A stretch of 52,500 nt of DNA from Prorocentrum cordatum (Eukaryota > Sar > Dinophyceae > Prorocentrales > Prorocentraceae). The position numbers were made by a program, and so were the translations under genes. The notes under the pieces were generated by a model. It saw only the letters and a list, made by a program, of their open reading frames with translations, searched no databases and was not told the DNA's origin. The DNA lies in the NCBI GenBank assembly GCA_963575745.1, contig CAUYUJ010014359.1, forward strand, positions 20,001 through 72,500, in the 5' to 3' direction. This document shows, piece after piece, positions 10,970 to 20,839 of the stretch; position 1 is the first letter of the stretch; each line of letters begins with the position of its first letter.

Positions 10970-11545
10970 GCGTCGATGACTTGATGATCTCAGGGTCCGA
11001 AAAGGTCTCCCAGAAACCAACATTGAGGAGAACACAGCGATGACGTCAATCTGCAAGTCTGGGAGGATTTCCGACGGGTGGGGAGGGAGATTTCTGGAGG
11101 TGAGGCTTTGGGGCCCTCGCCGCCACAGTTGGTTCGACCGCTCTGGAGCCCCGCAGATAGAACAAAAATCGAGGAATCGGAGGTCTGGGTATACGTCCAG
11201 GCCAATCCTGGGTACAGGGTCGGTGCATGCGCCCTGCACCCTGGCATCCTGGCGCCGTGTAAAGTCATCCAAGTCTTGGCGTCCTCACGCATCGGTCCGG
11301 CTCAAGAAATCCTCATCGTCAGGGGGTCGGGAGCCGCGGTCGTGTTTTCCTCGTGGCGTTGAATCTCGGGGCCCATGCCCACGCAGCTGGGAGGGGGTAT
11401 GCGCTGGTCCCAGGCCCAGGGCGAGCCATTTCTGGCAAGGCTCGGGGTTGCGCACAGGCAGACCCTGGGTGGAGTCCAGGTTCGCCCCAACAGGCCACCA
11501 ATCCGCACGGTACTTCGCATCGCTCGGACGTGTGCATTTTTCTTT
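10970..11545. other. No supportable gene
   Basis: Mixed-composition DNA with open frames on both strands but no family motif I can recognise and no consistent exon structure. Confidence 0.5.
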
Positions 11546-11640
11546 CGGCGAGGACCATCGAGGAGCATCCTTGATCATTTGGACGCACGAAACCTAAAAC
11601 ATGCGCAGGGAATGGACGTCCGAGCAATGGCGAGGGTAGT
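11546..11640 (+). repeat. Dispersed ~100-bp repeat, copy 1
   Basis: Contains GCGAGGACCATCGAGGAGCA, then ACGAAACC, CATGCGCAGGGAATGGACGT and CCGAGCAATGGCGAGG. The same words in the same order occur at 40711-40810 (GAAACCGAAGCATGCACTGG, GAATGGACGTCCGAGCAATG). Confidence 0.75.
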
Positions 11641-11709
11641 CCAGGGCGGTCTCAACACCCCAATCCTGGCGCTGCCAGAGGCAGCGCGGGGGTGTCTAGA
11701 CCGCCCTGG
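11641..11709. repeat. Nested hairpin element CCAGGGCGGTCT...AGACCGCCCTGG
   Basis: Outer arms 11641-11661 and 11689-11709 pair (CCAGGGCGGTCT with AGACCGCCCTGG; ACACCCC with GGGGTGT). The loop itself holds a perfect 7-bp stem (CGCTGCC-AGA-GGCAGCG). A related hairpin with the same arm sequence is at 22677-22724, suggesting a dispersed foldback family. Confidence 0.7.
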
Positions 11710-13205
11710 GGGCCCGTTGATGCCAGCCTGGACTATACCTCTGGGTGTCCATGCCTTGCCAGTCCAGGCCTCGACAGCCAGAGTATATCCATATCCACCT
11801 CCTCGGAGTCGTGCCCTGGGATCCCGAGGAGCGGTGGATTCGTGCATCTGTTCGCCACCTGCGGTCGGGAGAGGCTCCAGGAGTCGCGCAACCTCTTCCG
11901 ATGCCGCATTTCCGAGACGTGGGACCCCAGAGCTCTCGACCCCTTTCCCCGTCTTTTGTCCTTGAGCCGTTCTGCTCCCGGGGCCCGAAGGCACCCTCCC
12001 CTCCTCGCCCCCCCCCTGCCCCCCGCGTCCGAACGTGGCGAACAGCCTCCGTCTCGCTTTCTGCTTGAAGACGTCGGCGGTCCGGCGGCGCCGTGCCGCG
12101 TCGTGCGCGGGCGCGCCGGCGGCGGCGGCGGCGACGGCGCCGCGGACGACGGCGGCGACGGCGGCGACGGTCGGTGGCCGCGACAGCGACGGCAACGACG
12201 ACGGGCGGCGGTGTAACCCGGGCCTGTTCTGCGGAGCGTGCCGACGAGGACCTCGAGGCTGGCCAGGTCGTGGCGACGAGGGCGCCTTCCTTGGCCCCTG
12301 GAGGCCCAGATGGGCCCCACAGGCCTCGATCCTCGCTCGTCGCTCCCGACGGCGAGGGTCGAGGCCTGTGGTGCTTGTGAGCATCGAGGGCCGACGGTGA
12401 TCGAGACTCGAGCCTCGAGCCGCGACCCTCGATCGTTGATCCTCAGCCTCGATCTTCGATCGTCAGCCGACGCCGACGCTGCCGCCGCCGCCGACGACGG
12501 CGGCGACGACGATGACGACGCCGACGACGGTGGCGACGACGGCGGCGACGAGCTGGCGCCTCGCTGCCAGGGCTGGGGCTACACGGCCCGGGGCTCAGCT
12601 CGCCCTCCGCGCCCCGGAGCGGCCCTCAACCCGAAGCTGCGGGGGGGCCCCTGCGGCTGGCGCTGCTCCGCCGGTCGACGGCGCGCCCCCGGGGGGAATT
12701 CTGCAGGCGCGGGCCTGCTCGGAAGGCTCGGGAAGCCTCGGGCCTCCCGAGGAGTTTGCCGAAGCCTTGCCCCGCAGACGCAAAGAGCTCCTCAGAAGAC
12801 CATGGGGGCCTCTGAGACGCCGCGCCGCCCTCTTGGGGAGGCCTTCTCCCTCTCGTTTCCCCCCCCCCGCTCGCCGCCGGTCTGGTCCGTGGGGTTCGAG
12901 GCTTTGGGCTCTTCTTGGGCCGCCCGCCCCCCATCTTCGAGAGGGGCGCTTCGGGGAGAAGGGGGGTTGTGATCCACTTGGGGGGAGGAGGGGCTGGTGG
13001 TTCACACGAGCTTCTTGGACTCGGACCTCTGGCGTCGTGTTCTTGTTCAGCCCGCGGGCCATGAACCTGTCGGCCCCTTCCCGGGGACCAGCTTTTCGTC
13101 CGCGATCGCTTTCTGGAGGCCGCAATGGCGGAATAACCTGGATTTGTTTGACCTCCACGGCCTCACCACATGAGCCTCCGGAGCAACTGCACTCCGCACC
13201 TGTGG
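11710..13205. other. GC-rich region, no supportable gene
   Basis: Very GC-rich, stop-poor DNA with GACGGCGGC-type imperfect trinucleotides (12110-12210, 12470-12560). Open frames on both strands overlap and none shows recognisable domains. It may contain introns or intergenic DNA of the downstream protease gene. Confidence 0.5.
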
Positions 13206-13207
13206 TG

Positions 13208-13210
<3 letters not shown>

Positions 13211-13274
<64 letters not shown>

Positions 13275-13305
13275 GGAGAGAGAGAGAAAAAGAGAGAGCG
13301 TTGCT
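13211..13305. repeat. (GA)n microsatellite
   Basis: Run of AGAGAG dinucleotides with a few AAAG and GGGAG interruptions. Confidence 0.95.
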
Positions 13306-13504
13306 TCCAGCAGCACAAACTCGGCACCACGCCAGAGTTGGTGGGGTGGGCCCCCCCCTTGGCTGCGAGGTGACTCCCTCGGTGCGCGGTGCACGTGGAC
13401 GCCGCTCACTCGTCGGGAAGGCGGGGGCCGCTCGGCGTGCGACACCCCCTGTCCTGGGGGCGAACTCAGGGGCCACGTCGGGGGGGGGAAGCGTCGGACC
13501 CCGG

Positions 13505-13715
13505 TCGCTCACTGATCGCCGATGGGGGCCCGATATAGCCCACCTCGCCCAGGAACGCGGGGTTCCAGTAGTCATCGGCGCCCTACCGCCGATCCATCCT
13601 CGATGTCTCGCCGATTCCGGTTCGATGTTGCCCCCCCGAGCTGGTCACGCCTATCGTTGCCCCTCACGAACAGACCGAGGCGGCCGACGGAACGGTCCAG
13701 CCGAACACCCTGCAG
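13505..13715 (+). pseudogene. Possible Asp-102 exon of a trypsin-family protease (weak)
   Basis: One frame reads PDIAHLAQERGVPVV, then IHPRCLADSGSMLPP and RTDRGG. A +1-shifted frame then reads GTVQPNTLQ and ends at CAG|GA (13715/13716). The order D-I-A-x-L, P-x-CL-x-D-S-G-S-x-LPP, R-T-D-x-G-G, N-T-L-Q resembles the region around the catalytic Asp of trypsins, and it lies 1 kb upstream of a genuine GDSGGP exon on the same strand. Against it: the conserved GWG is replaced by CPS, a frameshift is needed, no His (AAHC) exon was found upstream, and the phase does not connect simply to the exon ending at 14910. It could be a decayed exon or chance. Confidence 0.2.
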
Positions 13716-14044
13716 GAGGCGCTCGGCGGCGCGCTGAACAGACCAGCCACAACTGGAGGGAGTTGTGGTCGTGACCCCTCCTCGGTGCCCCATCGGCTTC
13801 GACGCGCGCCCCCAGCTGTGGCTGGTCGCCAGAAAGGGGGGTGGGGTGAGGGCCTTCTAAGAGAGCAAGGTGCTTCTTGGAAGGGTCAGCAGGTTTCTGA
13901 AAAGGCGTCTCAGAAAAGGCGTGAGGGTTTCTAAGAAGCCCCCTTGCGTTCATAGAATGCCCCTCCACCGCCCCGCCCCACTTGGCGCGCCACAAAGGCG
14001 CACGTCGTGACCTTGAGCAACGCCCAATGCAACGAGGCCTTCGC

Positions 14045-14225
14045 AGGTCGGGGACCTCATGGACCGATTTCCCACTTATTACCTCTAGTACAGGTAGGAC
14101 GCGGACGGCCCTCCAGACCTCGGCGACATCCGATCGCATTCTTCGAGGTCTGGAGGGCCATCCGTCCTCTACCTCTTGGCAGTGGTGCTGGAAAGTCGGG
14201 CCCTCAGGGGCGCGAGCTACGCACA
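14045..14225. repeat. Long foldback element
   Basis: Inner arms pair nearly perfectly: ACGGCCCTCCAGACCTCG (left, about 14113-14131) with CGAGGTCTGGAGGGCC (right, about 14145-14160), extended by AGGTAGGACG with CGTCCTCTACCT. Weaker pairing continues outward (CCGATTTCCCA with TGGAAAGTCGGG), giving arms of roughly 65-85 bp. It resembles a foldback transposon or non-autonomous terminal-inverted-repeat element inside a gene-proximal region. Confidence 0.7.
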
Positions 14226-14762
14226 TTACATCGGTCCTGACCAGGCTATTCCTGGGCCCAGTATCAGTGCGTAGGCCCTCTTCGCCTGAGCTAGGAGGGC
14301 GCATACGCCAGTCCAGGGCCCAGGATGGGCCAAGCCAGGGCTGTTGGTGGTGTGTATTTGCTGGTCTCCGAAAAGGGGCCTCTCCAGCTGCGGCCGTCAC
14401 CGATAGGAGTCTTTTTTATTTTCTCATCGGATTGGGTGACGCCTTGTTCTTGCTGCAGCCGCTTCGCTTCAGCTCTTGATCGTCGGCTTTCCTCTCCTTT
14501 CCCCCTCACTCTCCCCCTCTCGCTCGCCTCCCTTTGAATCCCTCCTCCCTCCCCGCCCCCCTCCCATCTGCTCCTGTCCTGGTTCCAAGCTCCACCATGC
14601 ACCATGTCTCTTCCTGCAGTCCCCTTGTCGCATTCAAGCTCATGAAGGGCGTCCAGAGATGAACGGAGCGATAGTGCCTCTTGCCCAATGGCCTCCACTG
14701 CGGGCCCGCGGGATGCAGAATAACGTCGCAAATGAGCTGGCAGGGACCAGGACCACTTGCAG

Positions 14763-14910
14763 AAAAGGGCACCGCTTCCAGCATGCTTTGCGCGCTTGGA
14801 GTCACCAGCGATGGCCGCACCACGGACGGCTGCAGCGGCGACAGCGGCGGGCCGCTGGTGTGCGAGTCGGGCGGGGCGTGGACGATCCACGGCGTCACGT
14901 CCTGGGGCAG
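14763..14910 (+). CDS. Trypsin-like serine protease, exon with catalytic Ser
   Basis: The frame reads SMLCALG...[13 protein letters not shown], then [12 protein letters not shown]. In the chymotrypsin (S1) family, GDSGGP carries the catalytic Ser195 (codons at 14837-14854). The Asp six residues before the Ser (D-G-C-S-G-D-S) is the position that gives trypsin-like cleavage after Lys/Arg. LCA is the usual Cys182 context and SWG is residues 214-216. The exon ends at CAG|GA (14910/14911) in phase 2 and connects to 18919. The 5' boundary is uncertain: TTGCAG|AA at 14762 is one possible acceptor, and the same frame is open back to 14675 (CRITSQM). The His57 exon is not identified, so the enzyme is partial here. 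The product is a peptidase; localisation is unknown because the N-terminus is missing. Confidence 0.8.
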
Positions 14911-15835
14911 GACCCTTTTTTCCGTGCGCACCTTCCGTCGTCTCCAAGTCTCTTCTAAGGAAAGCTGGATTTTGCATTTTGCAGGGCTCAACAGCGCTAC
15001 CGTATGATGCTCTACTGCCTGTGCTTTTAACCAATGTATGGCTTTTTCCAAGGACGGGTAATCGTGCTCATGTTGGACCTGAGCGCTGCTTGTGAAAGGT
15101 CTCTCAGAGGCCCACGTTGACCGGGTCGAGTTTTATCCAGCAGCCGCGCATTGCAAGGCAAAACGTGTCTGCACGCTTGTTTCCGCAAAGCGGCCTTTGT
15201 GGTTGCAGTCACACGGTGACCCTCACAGACCTCGGCTACTGGGCTTCGGAAGTAGTTGGCATATGCAGAACGAAACTGGCCTGGCAGCAGTTTCCCCACA
15301 GAAGTTGCGTACCCCCCCCGACGGCCCTGCTGACCCACATCTGCACTAGGCCACCTTACGAAGTTCGAAAACCGACGCCGAATCCATCCCCCGGGTTCCC
15401 GAGTCAAACTGTATTACCGTTAAGACCACCTTTCGGGTGATAAGAAGGTGAGGGGGAGGATTGACATCATATTTGATGTGCATTGGACGCGCACTTCAAC
15501 TCACGAGCGGACACACATCATAATACCGACATTGATGCGTGCATGCGTATAGTTGTCGATCGGTTCATCTACATCTGTATGTCTATCTATCCATCTGTCT
15601 GTCGATCCCTGTAGTTCACCTATCTATGTGTCTTTTCCTGGGCACCATGTGTTCAGACATGGCTGCTTCACAGGACTGGACCGCTCGTAGAATTTCAGAC
15701 GCTGCTATGGCTTGCTTCTGGTGGTGCTTAGCAAGTCTCTGCTTACCATGTACCAATCGGTCTTGCCATCTGCCGGTCTCACTTTGTCCCCTTGGCTTTA
15801 CTACGACTTTTTTGCCGACCTCATTATTTGTCCAT

Positions 15836-15896
15836 CGGAGCAACCATCGGGACAACCTTCGGGACGACACTCAGGGCACCCGTCGGGGCAGTGTCT
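15836..15896 (+). repeat. CATCGGGACAAC-type 12-bp repeat, short run
   Basis: Five or so imperfect 12-mers (CCATCGGAGCAACC, CATCGGGACAACC, TTCGGGACGAC). A longer run is at 16797-16980. Confidence 0.7.
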
Positions 15897-15959
15897 TATC
15901 ATCTAAGGACGCGTCAGATAGCATTTCTCACCGTGGTGACCTGGCGATTCCATAGGGTG

Positions 15960-16435
15960 TTTTTAAGTTGTTTGTCATTCCCCAATCTATCAGAGCTTGC
16001 CTCTGTAGGGGTCCTAGCGGATTCATATTGTTAGGTTAGGTTTGCCGCCGATTTTCGCCGCACGCCCGGGTGCCCGGGTGCCCGGGGGTGCCCGGGTGCC
16101 CGGGTGCCCAGGTGCCCGGGCGTGCCCGGGGGTGCCCGGGTGCCCGGGGGTGCCCTATAGCCCCATAGCCCAATAGCCCTATAGCCCTACAGCCCAATAG
16201 CCCATAGCCCTATAGCCCTACAGCTCTACAGCTCTATAGCCCTATAGCCCTATAGCTCAATAGCCCTATAGCCCTATAGCCCTGTAGCCCTACAGCTCCA
16301 CAGCCCTATACCCCTACACCCTATAGCCCTATAGCCCTATAGCCATATAGCCCTGTAGCTCTATTACCGTATAGCTCTATAGCCCTATAGCCCTACAGCC
16401 CTAAAAAGATTATGATTGGGGTTTTCTCCTGAATC
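15960..16435 (+). repeat. CTATAGGG/GGGCACCC module, forward copy
   Basis: Starts with CCAATCTATCAGAGCTTGCC and TCTGTAGGGGTCCTAGCGGA (15979-16020), then GCCGCCGATTTTCGCCG, then a CCCGGGTG octamer array (16063-16155), an AGCCCTAT array (16156-16405), and ends with AAAAAGATTATGATTGGGG. Each element is the reverse complement of the module at 3111-3615, in the mirrored order. Confidence 0.85.
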
Positions 16436-16519
16436 ATTGCTTAGTTCATAGGTTTGTGCTACTCCTGCATTGCGTGTCACAGCTTTACAGTGATTTTGCG
16501 AGTGTTACATTTGATCTCA

Positions 16520-16796
16520 TTGTTCTTTAATTGTTGTTTGGCCCCGCAGGGCGCATTCTAATGTTATACCCCGCGTCGAACATGGTTTAAACTTTCGTTT
16601 TGCCCCGCAAGCATTTTGTGTTCCCCCCCCCCGCGGGGAGCATTTTTGGTTTCGTAGCCTCACAGGTTTTTTTTGTGTTTGACTTGTCTTGCACTGTGGC
16701 CTGGCAGAGCGTGCATTTGTATAATGGACTCGCGTAGCGCATTTTTCTGCACGTCTAGCCTCGTAGAACACATTTTTATTATTATGGCCTGGCAGA
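16520..16796 (+). repeat. Imperfect GCCTGGCAGAGC...GCATTTTT repeat
   Basis: Degenerate units such as GCCCCGCAGGGCGCATT, GCCCCGCAAGCATTTT, GCCTGGCAGAGCGTGCATTT, GCCTCGTAGAACACATTTTT and GCCTGGCAGAGCC, spaced roughly 50-60 bp apart. Unit length is irregular. Confidence 0.5.
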
Positions 16797-16980
16797 GCCA
16801 TCGGGACAACTATCGGGACAAATATCGGGACAACCATCGGGACAACCAGCCATCGAGATAAGCATCAGGACAACCATTGGGAACTTTACTTGGACAGCCA
16901 TCGGGACAACCATCAGAACAACCAGCTGCACAACCATCAGAGCAAGCATTGGGACGACCATCGGGACAGCTAACCCCAAG
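16797..16980 (+). repeat. CATCGGGACAAC 12-bp minisatellite
   Basis: Tandem, slightly degenerate 12-mers (CATCGGGACAAC, TATCGGGACAAA, CATCAGAACAAC, CATCAGAGCAAG). It lies within the putative protease intron. Confidence 0.85.
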
Positions 16981-18770
16981 ACAGGGCCTGGGGCGCCCCA
17001 GCGTTGTTCTACACGGCCATGGCCAGGGGACGAGATCGCGCTGCTTCGCCTCGCCTCGCCAGCACGCGCGTCACGCACGAAGCAACACAATGTCCAGATT
17101 GGGGCACCTCACGCGTCACTTCGGTCTCACCCCCCACACCTCAGATCCTATGCAGCATTGCGCAGGAAATGCTTCGTGCTCTGAGCGCAGCTCCCTCCTT
17201 CGTCATCTTCCGCGGCCGCGCTCTTCCTGCTCCAGAGGTGCAGGTGCACAATTAGCTCTGCCGCGTCCGGGCTTGCGCTACGTAGCGCTTGGTACCTTCA
17301 TGTCGTCGTTGGACACCTGCTGCGCTACTTCGAATGGGATCAAGTTGTGCCGAGCTACGCTGCCGTCAGGCTGAGGCTACGCCGCGGCGTTGGCAGCCGC
17401 GAGCGACTCGGGCAGCGACGTGGGAGCGAGGTGCGGGCGTGCCAGCCGCGTAGCATGTGCGTGATCCCCCCCCGAAAGAGGGCCTGGCTTGCAACAGGTT
17501 CAGAAGCTGACCTCTCGTAGCTTCGGGCCGGGCGTTTCGAAAAAAGGGGGCGACGGGCTGGGGGCATCGAGGGTTGCAGGAAAGGGGCCCGGCAGAAGCT
17601 GCATTGCCCCGCCCCCCGAGATTCGACTAGACGTAAGAGTGACCTTTCGCCAGACTGACCTTTAGTGCGGGCCCAGTGGGGTCCCCCGATCCCCGAACGC
17701 GATGCGATAGTAGCCTTACGCGCCTGGGTTTGGCCCGCTCGCGCCGCCAAAAAGCTGCGCACCAAAGGTCACTCTTGCCCAGGGTCACTCTTGCGTGCAG
17801 TCAAGAGATGCACGACTGCGCCCCTTCGTGTATCGACCCCCCATCAGGCAATGCTCGATCGGAGTGACCACGAGGCACTTTTTTTGAGGAGGCCGTCGAG
17901 AGGCGGCGGGGCAGAAGCCGGTGGGCCACGTCGCTGCCGCGGCGCAGCCTCGCGGTCGTTGTGAGGCCACTTGGGGGCCATCGGAGCATCCCTCCTCGGG
18001 TGCGCATGGGCTCTGGCCGAAGTCTTGGCCGATGGTGATCGAATGGGGGAGCATGCCGTGGTCAGCGCTTTGGGGCGCGCGTGCCGACCGCGGCGAGCCC
18101 CGTCGGGCCCTCCCAGCCCTCCGTCTGTGCCGCCCTCGCCCCTGCGAGTCGCACCGCTGTCGAGAGTTTGTGCCCGCTCGCACATGCTATTGCTGCCTCG
18201 TGGGGCGTAGGCCGTCGGCTTGCTGTGGTCGCCAGCCCGTCTGAGCCCCGAAGCGACATCATTGCAGGTGCTGGGCCCGCTCGCAGGTCGGCGCCAAAAA
18301 AGACTGGGTCTCCAAGTTCTTCTTGCAGGGACCCATTACTTTTCTCAGTCAGAGTGCGGCTCCTTTCATGAGTGAGCCGCCTCACCATTGAACCCCAGAG
18401 CGGCCCTCTGATTGGCAGGATCCACCGGTCCCGTCGAAGGATGCACACGGATAAATGCTGGCCGCACGCGACGATCAGTGAAGCAGCGCGTTCGGGGATG
18501 CACCGGACTTGGCGGGAGTCGCGCAGGGATCGCGCGCGCATGGGCAGATTGCCGAGGAATCGTTTTTTCCTACGTCTGCGAGCTTCTCCTCTCGGCGGCG
18601 GCGCCACGTGTACATCACTGGCTCTCTCGGCAGGCATCCAGACCGTGAGCCGCTCTTCGAGGCCGCGGTCTGGTGCTGCCCGCCCTCCTGGGGCCCTGGC
18701 AAATGCCGGCTTGGGCGAGTCGTTTCACCTTCGGCGGCGGCGACGGCGGCGATGACGACGACGACGACGG
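16981..18770. other. Intronic sequence, no supportable gene
   Basis: GC-rich, with overlapping open frames on both strands and no recognised motif. It lies wholly inside the inferred GA-AG intron. Confidence 0.5.
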
Positions 18771-18773
18771 CGA

Positions 18774-18775
18774 AG

Positions 18776-18868
<93 letters not shown>

Positions 18869-18870
18869 AG
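18774..18870 (+). repeat. (GAC)n microsatellite
   Basis: Pure GAC run of about 96 bp, ending 48 bp before the inferred splice acceptor at 18918. It makes spurious poly-Asp, poly-Arg and poly-Ser frames. Confidence 0.95.
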
Positions 18871-18918
18871 CGACCGGTTAGGCACTGGCTGCGCGCCGCC
18901 TCCGCGCCCTGTGCCCAG

Positions 18919-18998
18919 GGGCTGCGCTGGCCCCGAGGGGTACGCGGGAGTGTACAGCCGGGTGTTCAGCTCGCTCGACTGGCTCTACGCGACCACAG
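18919..18998 (+). CDS. Trypsin-like serine protease, C-terminal exon
   Basis: Reads GCAGPEGYAGVYSRV, then FSSLDWLYATT. This matches the S1 peptidase C-terminus: Cys220, Gly226 and the G-V-Y-x-R-V motif leading to the terminal helix (LDW). Joined to 14910 it completes S-W-G-R-G-C-A. Gly at positions equivalent to 216 and 226 keeps the S1 pocket open, consistent with trypsin-like specificity. The exon probably ends at ACCACAG|GTCGGG (18998/18999), a canonical GT donor, so the protein continues into a further exon I cannot identify. If the donor is not used, the frame reads on through low-complexity sequence to 19525. Confidence 0.75.
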
Positions 18999-19314
18999 GT
19001 CGGGCGCCTCGTCCCAGGCGTCCGTTGTCACGAGCAGAAAGCCGGGGCGGCAGATGTTCCAAAGACTTGGGCTCCCATGGGGGCCAATGTCGGGCCCCAG
19101 GACAACTAATCAGCGGCCCTCAGGATGCGAAGCCTGTCCCTGGGGAAGGGGTGGAGAGGTCTAGGGGACCACGTCGTGAACAAATCGTGATGTTAGCTGC
19201 TTGGGTTGCGGGCATCCTGATGACAATTCCTCGTCCTCCCGCCTCCTGGCCCCCGCCTTGCCCTCCCTCCCCTGCCCCCAACCTTCCCACCTCCTCTCCG
19301 CACCTACTCCTCCC
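18999..19314. other. No supportable gene (probable next intron)
   Basis: Follows the CAG|GT donor. Mixed sequence with no recognised coding motif. Confidence 0.4.
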
Positions 19315-19443
19315 CTCCTCCCGCCTCCACCTCCTGCTCCTCCTCTTCCTCCTCTTCCTCCTCTTCCTCCTCTTCCTCCTCCTCGTCCTCGTCCTCCTCC
19401 TCCTCCTCCTCCTCCTCCTCCTCCTCCTCCTCCTCCTCCTCTC
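19315..19443. repeat. (CCT)n microsatellite
   Basis: Pyrimidine-rich CCT/CTCCTCTTC tract. It resumes on the far side of the inserted element ending at 19646 (CCTCCTCCTCC at 19650-19660), indicating that the element landed inside the tract. Confidence 0.9.
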
Positions 19444-19646
19444 GGGGGAGCGTAAGACCCGGGTTTGCCAGGACTCGGGTTCGCCATCGTTTTTTGACGA
19501 CCGCGACTCGGATTTTGACGAGTAGGAGTTTCGTTGGATGTCTGCAGCGGGAGGCCTCGTCAAAATGCAGGCTCGGCCTCGTCATTTTTTTTGACGACCT
19601 CGTCGGGGATTTCCGAGTCCCCCGTAACCGGGTCTTACGTCTCCCC
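19444..19646. mobile_element. MITE-like element with terminal inverted repeats
   Basis: About 203 bp. The left end GGGGGAGCGTAAGACCCGGG and the reverse complement of the right end, GGGGAGACGTAAGACCCGG, match. Weaker inverted pairing continues inward (GGACTCGG with CCGAGTCC). It is flanked on both sides by CCT microsatellite, so a target duplication cannot be distinguished from the tract. It has no coding capacity; a non-autonomous DNA element is inferred. Confidence 0.75.
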
Positions 19647-19660
19647 GATCCTCCTCCTCC

Positions 19661-20755
19661 CACCGAACGACTAAGAGCTGCAGCGTTTCGCCATCGAGGA
19701 GCCGATTTACAGTCCGTGGATCGCTGCTGCGCGATAGAAGCTATTTTGCCAGTGCGAACATCTGCCGATGTGTGGTGCGCTGTCACAACTATGGGTTTGC
19801 AGCGCATCCTCAGCAGTGTAGACGATGTCGCGCATCGGCGCAGAGTCTCAGAGCACAGCTCCACTTCCGCGACACATTTGACGGCTTCATTGACTTCGTC
19901 CTCCTTCTCGTCTTCTGGCTCCTGCTCTGTTTCCGGGATGGATTTCGAGGGATCCGGCCTGCGGCCCCTCCTGCCTTCCAGCCAGCTCAGCATTGTTGCT
20001 TGGAGCTGCTGTTCTCTGTTTGATTATCTAGGGTCACATCTTCCATACATTGCAAAGACATGTTTCAGGCTTGTGGATCTCGTGGGTCATCATGAGATCG
20101 GACGTCTCCTTCTGCATTGCCGACCCGTGAGCCCTAGCGTCATCGATGGAGTTTTTTTCGGCCTGTACAGGATCGCCCTAAAAGGTTCCCTGTTCTGTTG
20201 TGTTCAGTGTTCTGACTACCATTGGTAACTGCTGGTGCTTTCGAATGCATTACTTAGTCCGACTCGCTCGTGTATAGCATGTAGCGCCGAATATTGTGTC
20301 TCGCTTCGGCACATGAGTTGCTGCAGTTGTATCGAATGTTTGTTCACACACATGTCTCTTCTCTCTGTGTCGGTTTGCGCTGCCTCCCCTCTTGCCCGCC
20401 TCTCGTTGTCATTGCTGCCGTGCTCGCTCCCGTCCAGTCTAAGCATTGGGTTTCACATTTATATGCTGTTTCATGTGTATCATTATTGGCGGCGCTCGGT
20501 TACTGATCTGTTGACCATAGCGAGCCACCGACTGGGCCGTGATCTACTGGTCGCTTTCTGCCGAGAATCCAAGCTCTGCACAGCGTGGTCGCTGCTGGGT
20601 TTGCCAGCGCAGCCCGACCAGTTGTGCCTACGCCGACGGCGCCACCGCCACCGCAGGAGCTTGAGGACGGGCTGAGACTTCTCTCTGCTCTTCGCCCTCT
20701 TGTCCGCTCTTCGTCTCGTGCTCTTGGCCGCCCTTTTTTCTTTCTCTCTGCAGCC
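19661..20755. other. No supportable gene
   Basis: Lower-GC mixed sequence with several frames of 80-240 codons. The plus frame at 19494-20228 (FRVPRNRVLRLPDPPPP, SFSSSGSCSVSGMDFEGSG) is not recognised. Confidence 0.4.
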
Positions 20756-20760
20756 TGTGA

Positions 20761-20832
20761 GCTCCTCCTCCTCCTCCTCCTCCTCCTCCTCCTCCTCCCT
20801 CTCCTCCCCCTCCTCCTGCTCTTCCTGCTCCT
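20761..20832. repeat. (CTC)n microsatellite
   Basis: CTCCTC run of about 70 bp with flanking pyrimidine-rich sequence. Confidence 0.95.
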
Positions 20833-20839
20833 CCTTCCC

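Larger units (their letters stand above)
14911..18918 (+). other. Intron with GA...AG boundaries
   Basis: About 4.0 kb. The left boundary is GGGGCAG|GACCC and the right boundary is GTGCCCAG|GGGCTGC. Only this junction restores SWG-R-GCA, the expected trypsin sequence, and keeps the frame (phase 2). CAGG is present at both sites, as is common for dinoflagellate introns, where GC and GA donors are known alongside GT. The intron carries the CTATAGGG/GGGCACCC module, CATCGGGACAAC minisatellites and, 48 bp before the acceptor, a pure (GAC)n tract. A possible coding-like stretch at 15117-15300 (CGCSHTVTLTDLGYWASE) has no recognised family. Confidence 0.65.

Noticed and set aside
11296-11306. GGCTCAAG, the 3' end of the dinoflagellate spliced leader
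   Set aside because: Only eight bases match and the upstream CCGTAGCCATT part is absent.
15092-15349. PAAAHCK reading like a trypsin His57 motif
   Set aside because: It is downstream of the Ser195 exon, inside the intron, and lacks the surrounding WVLTAAHC context.
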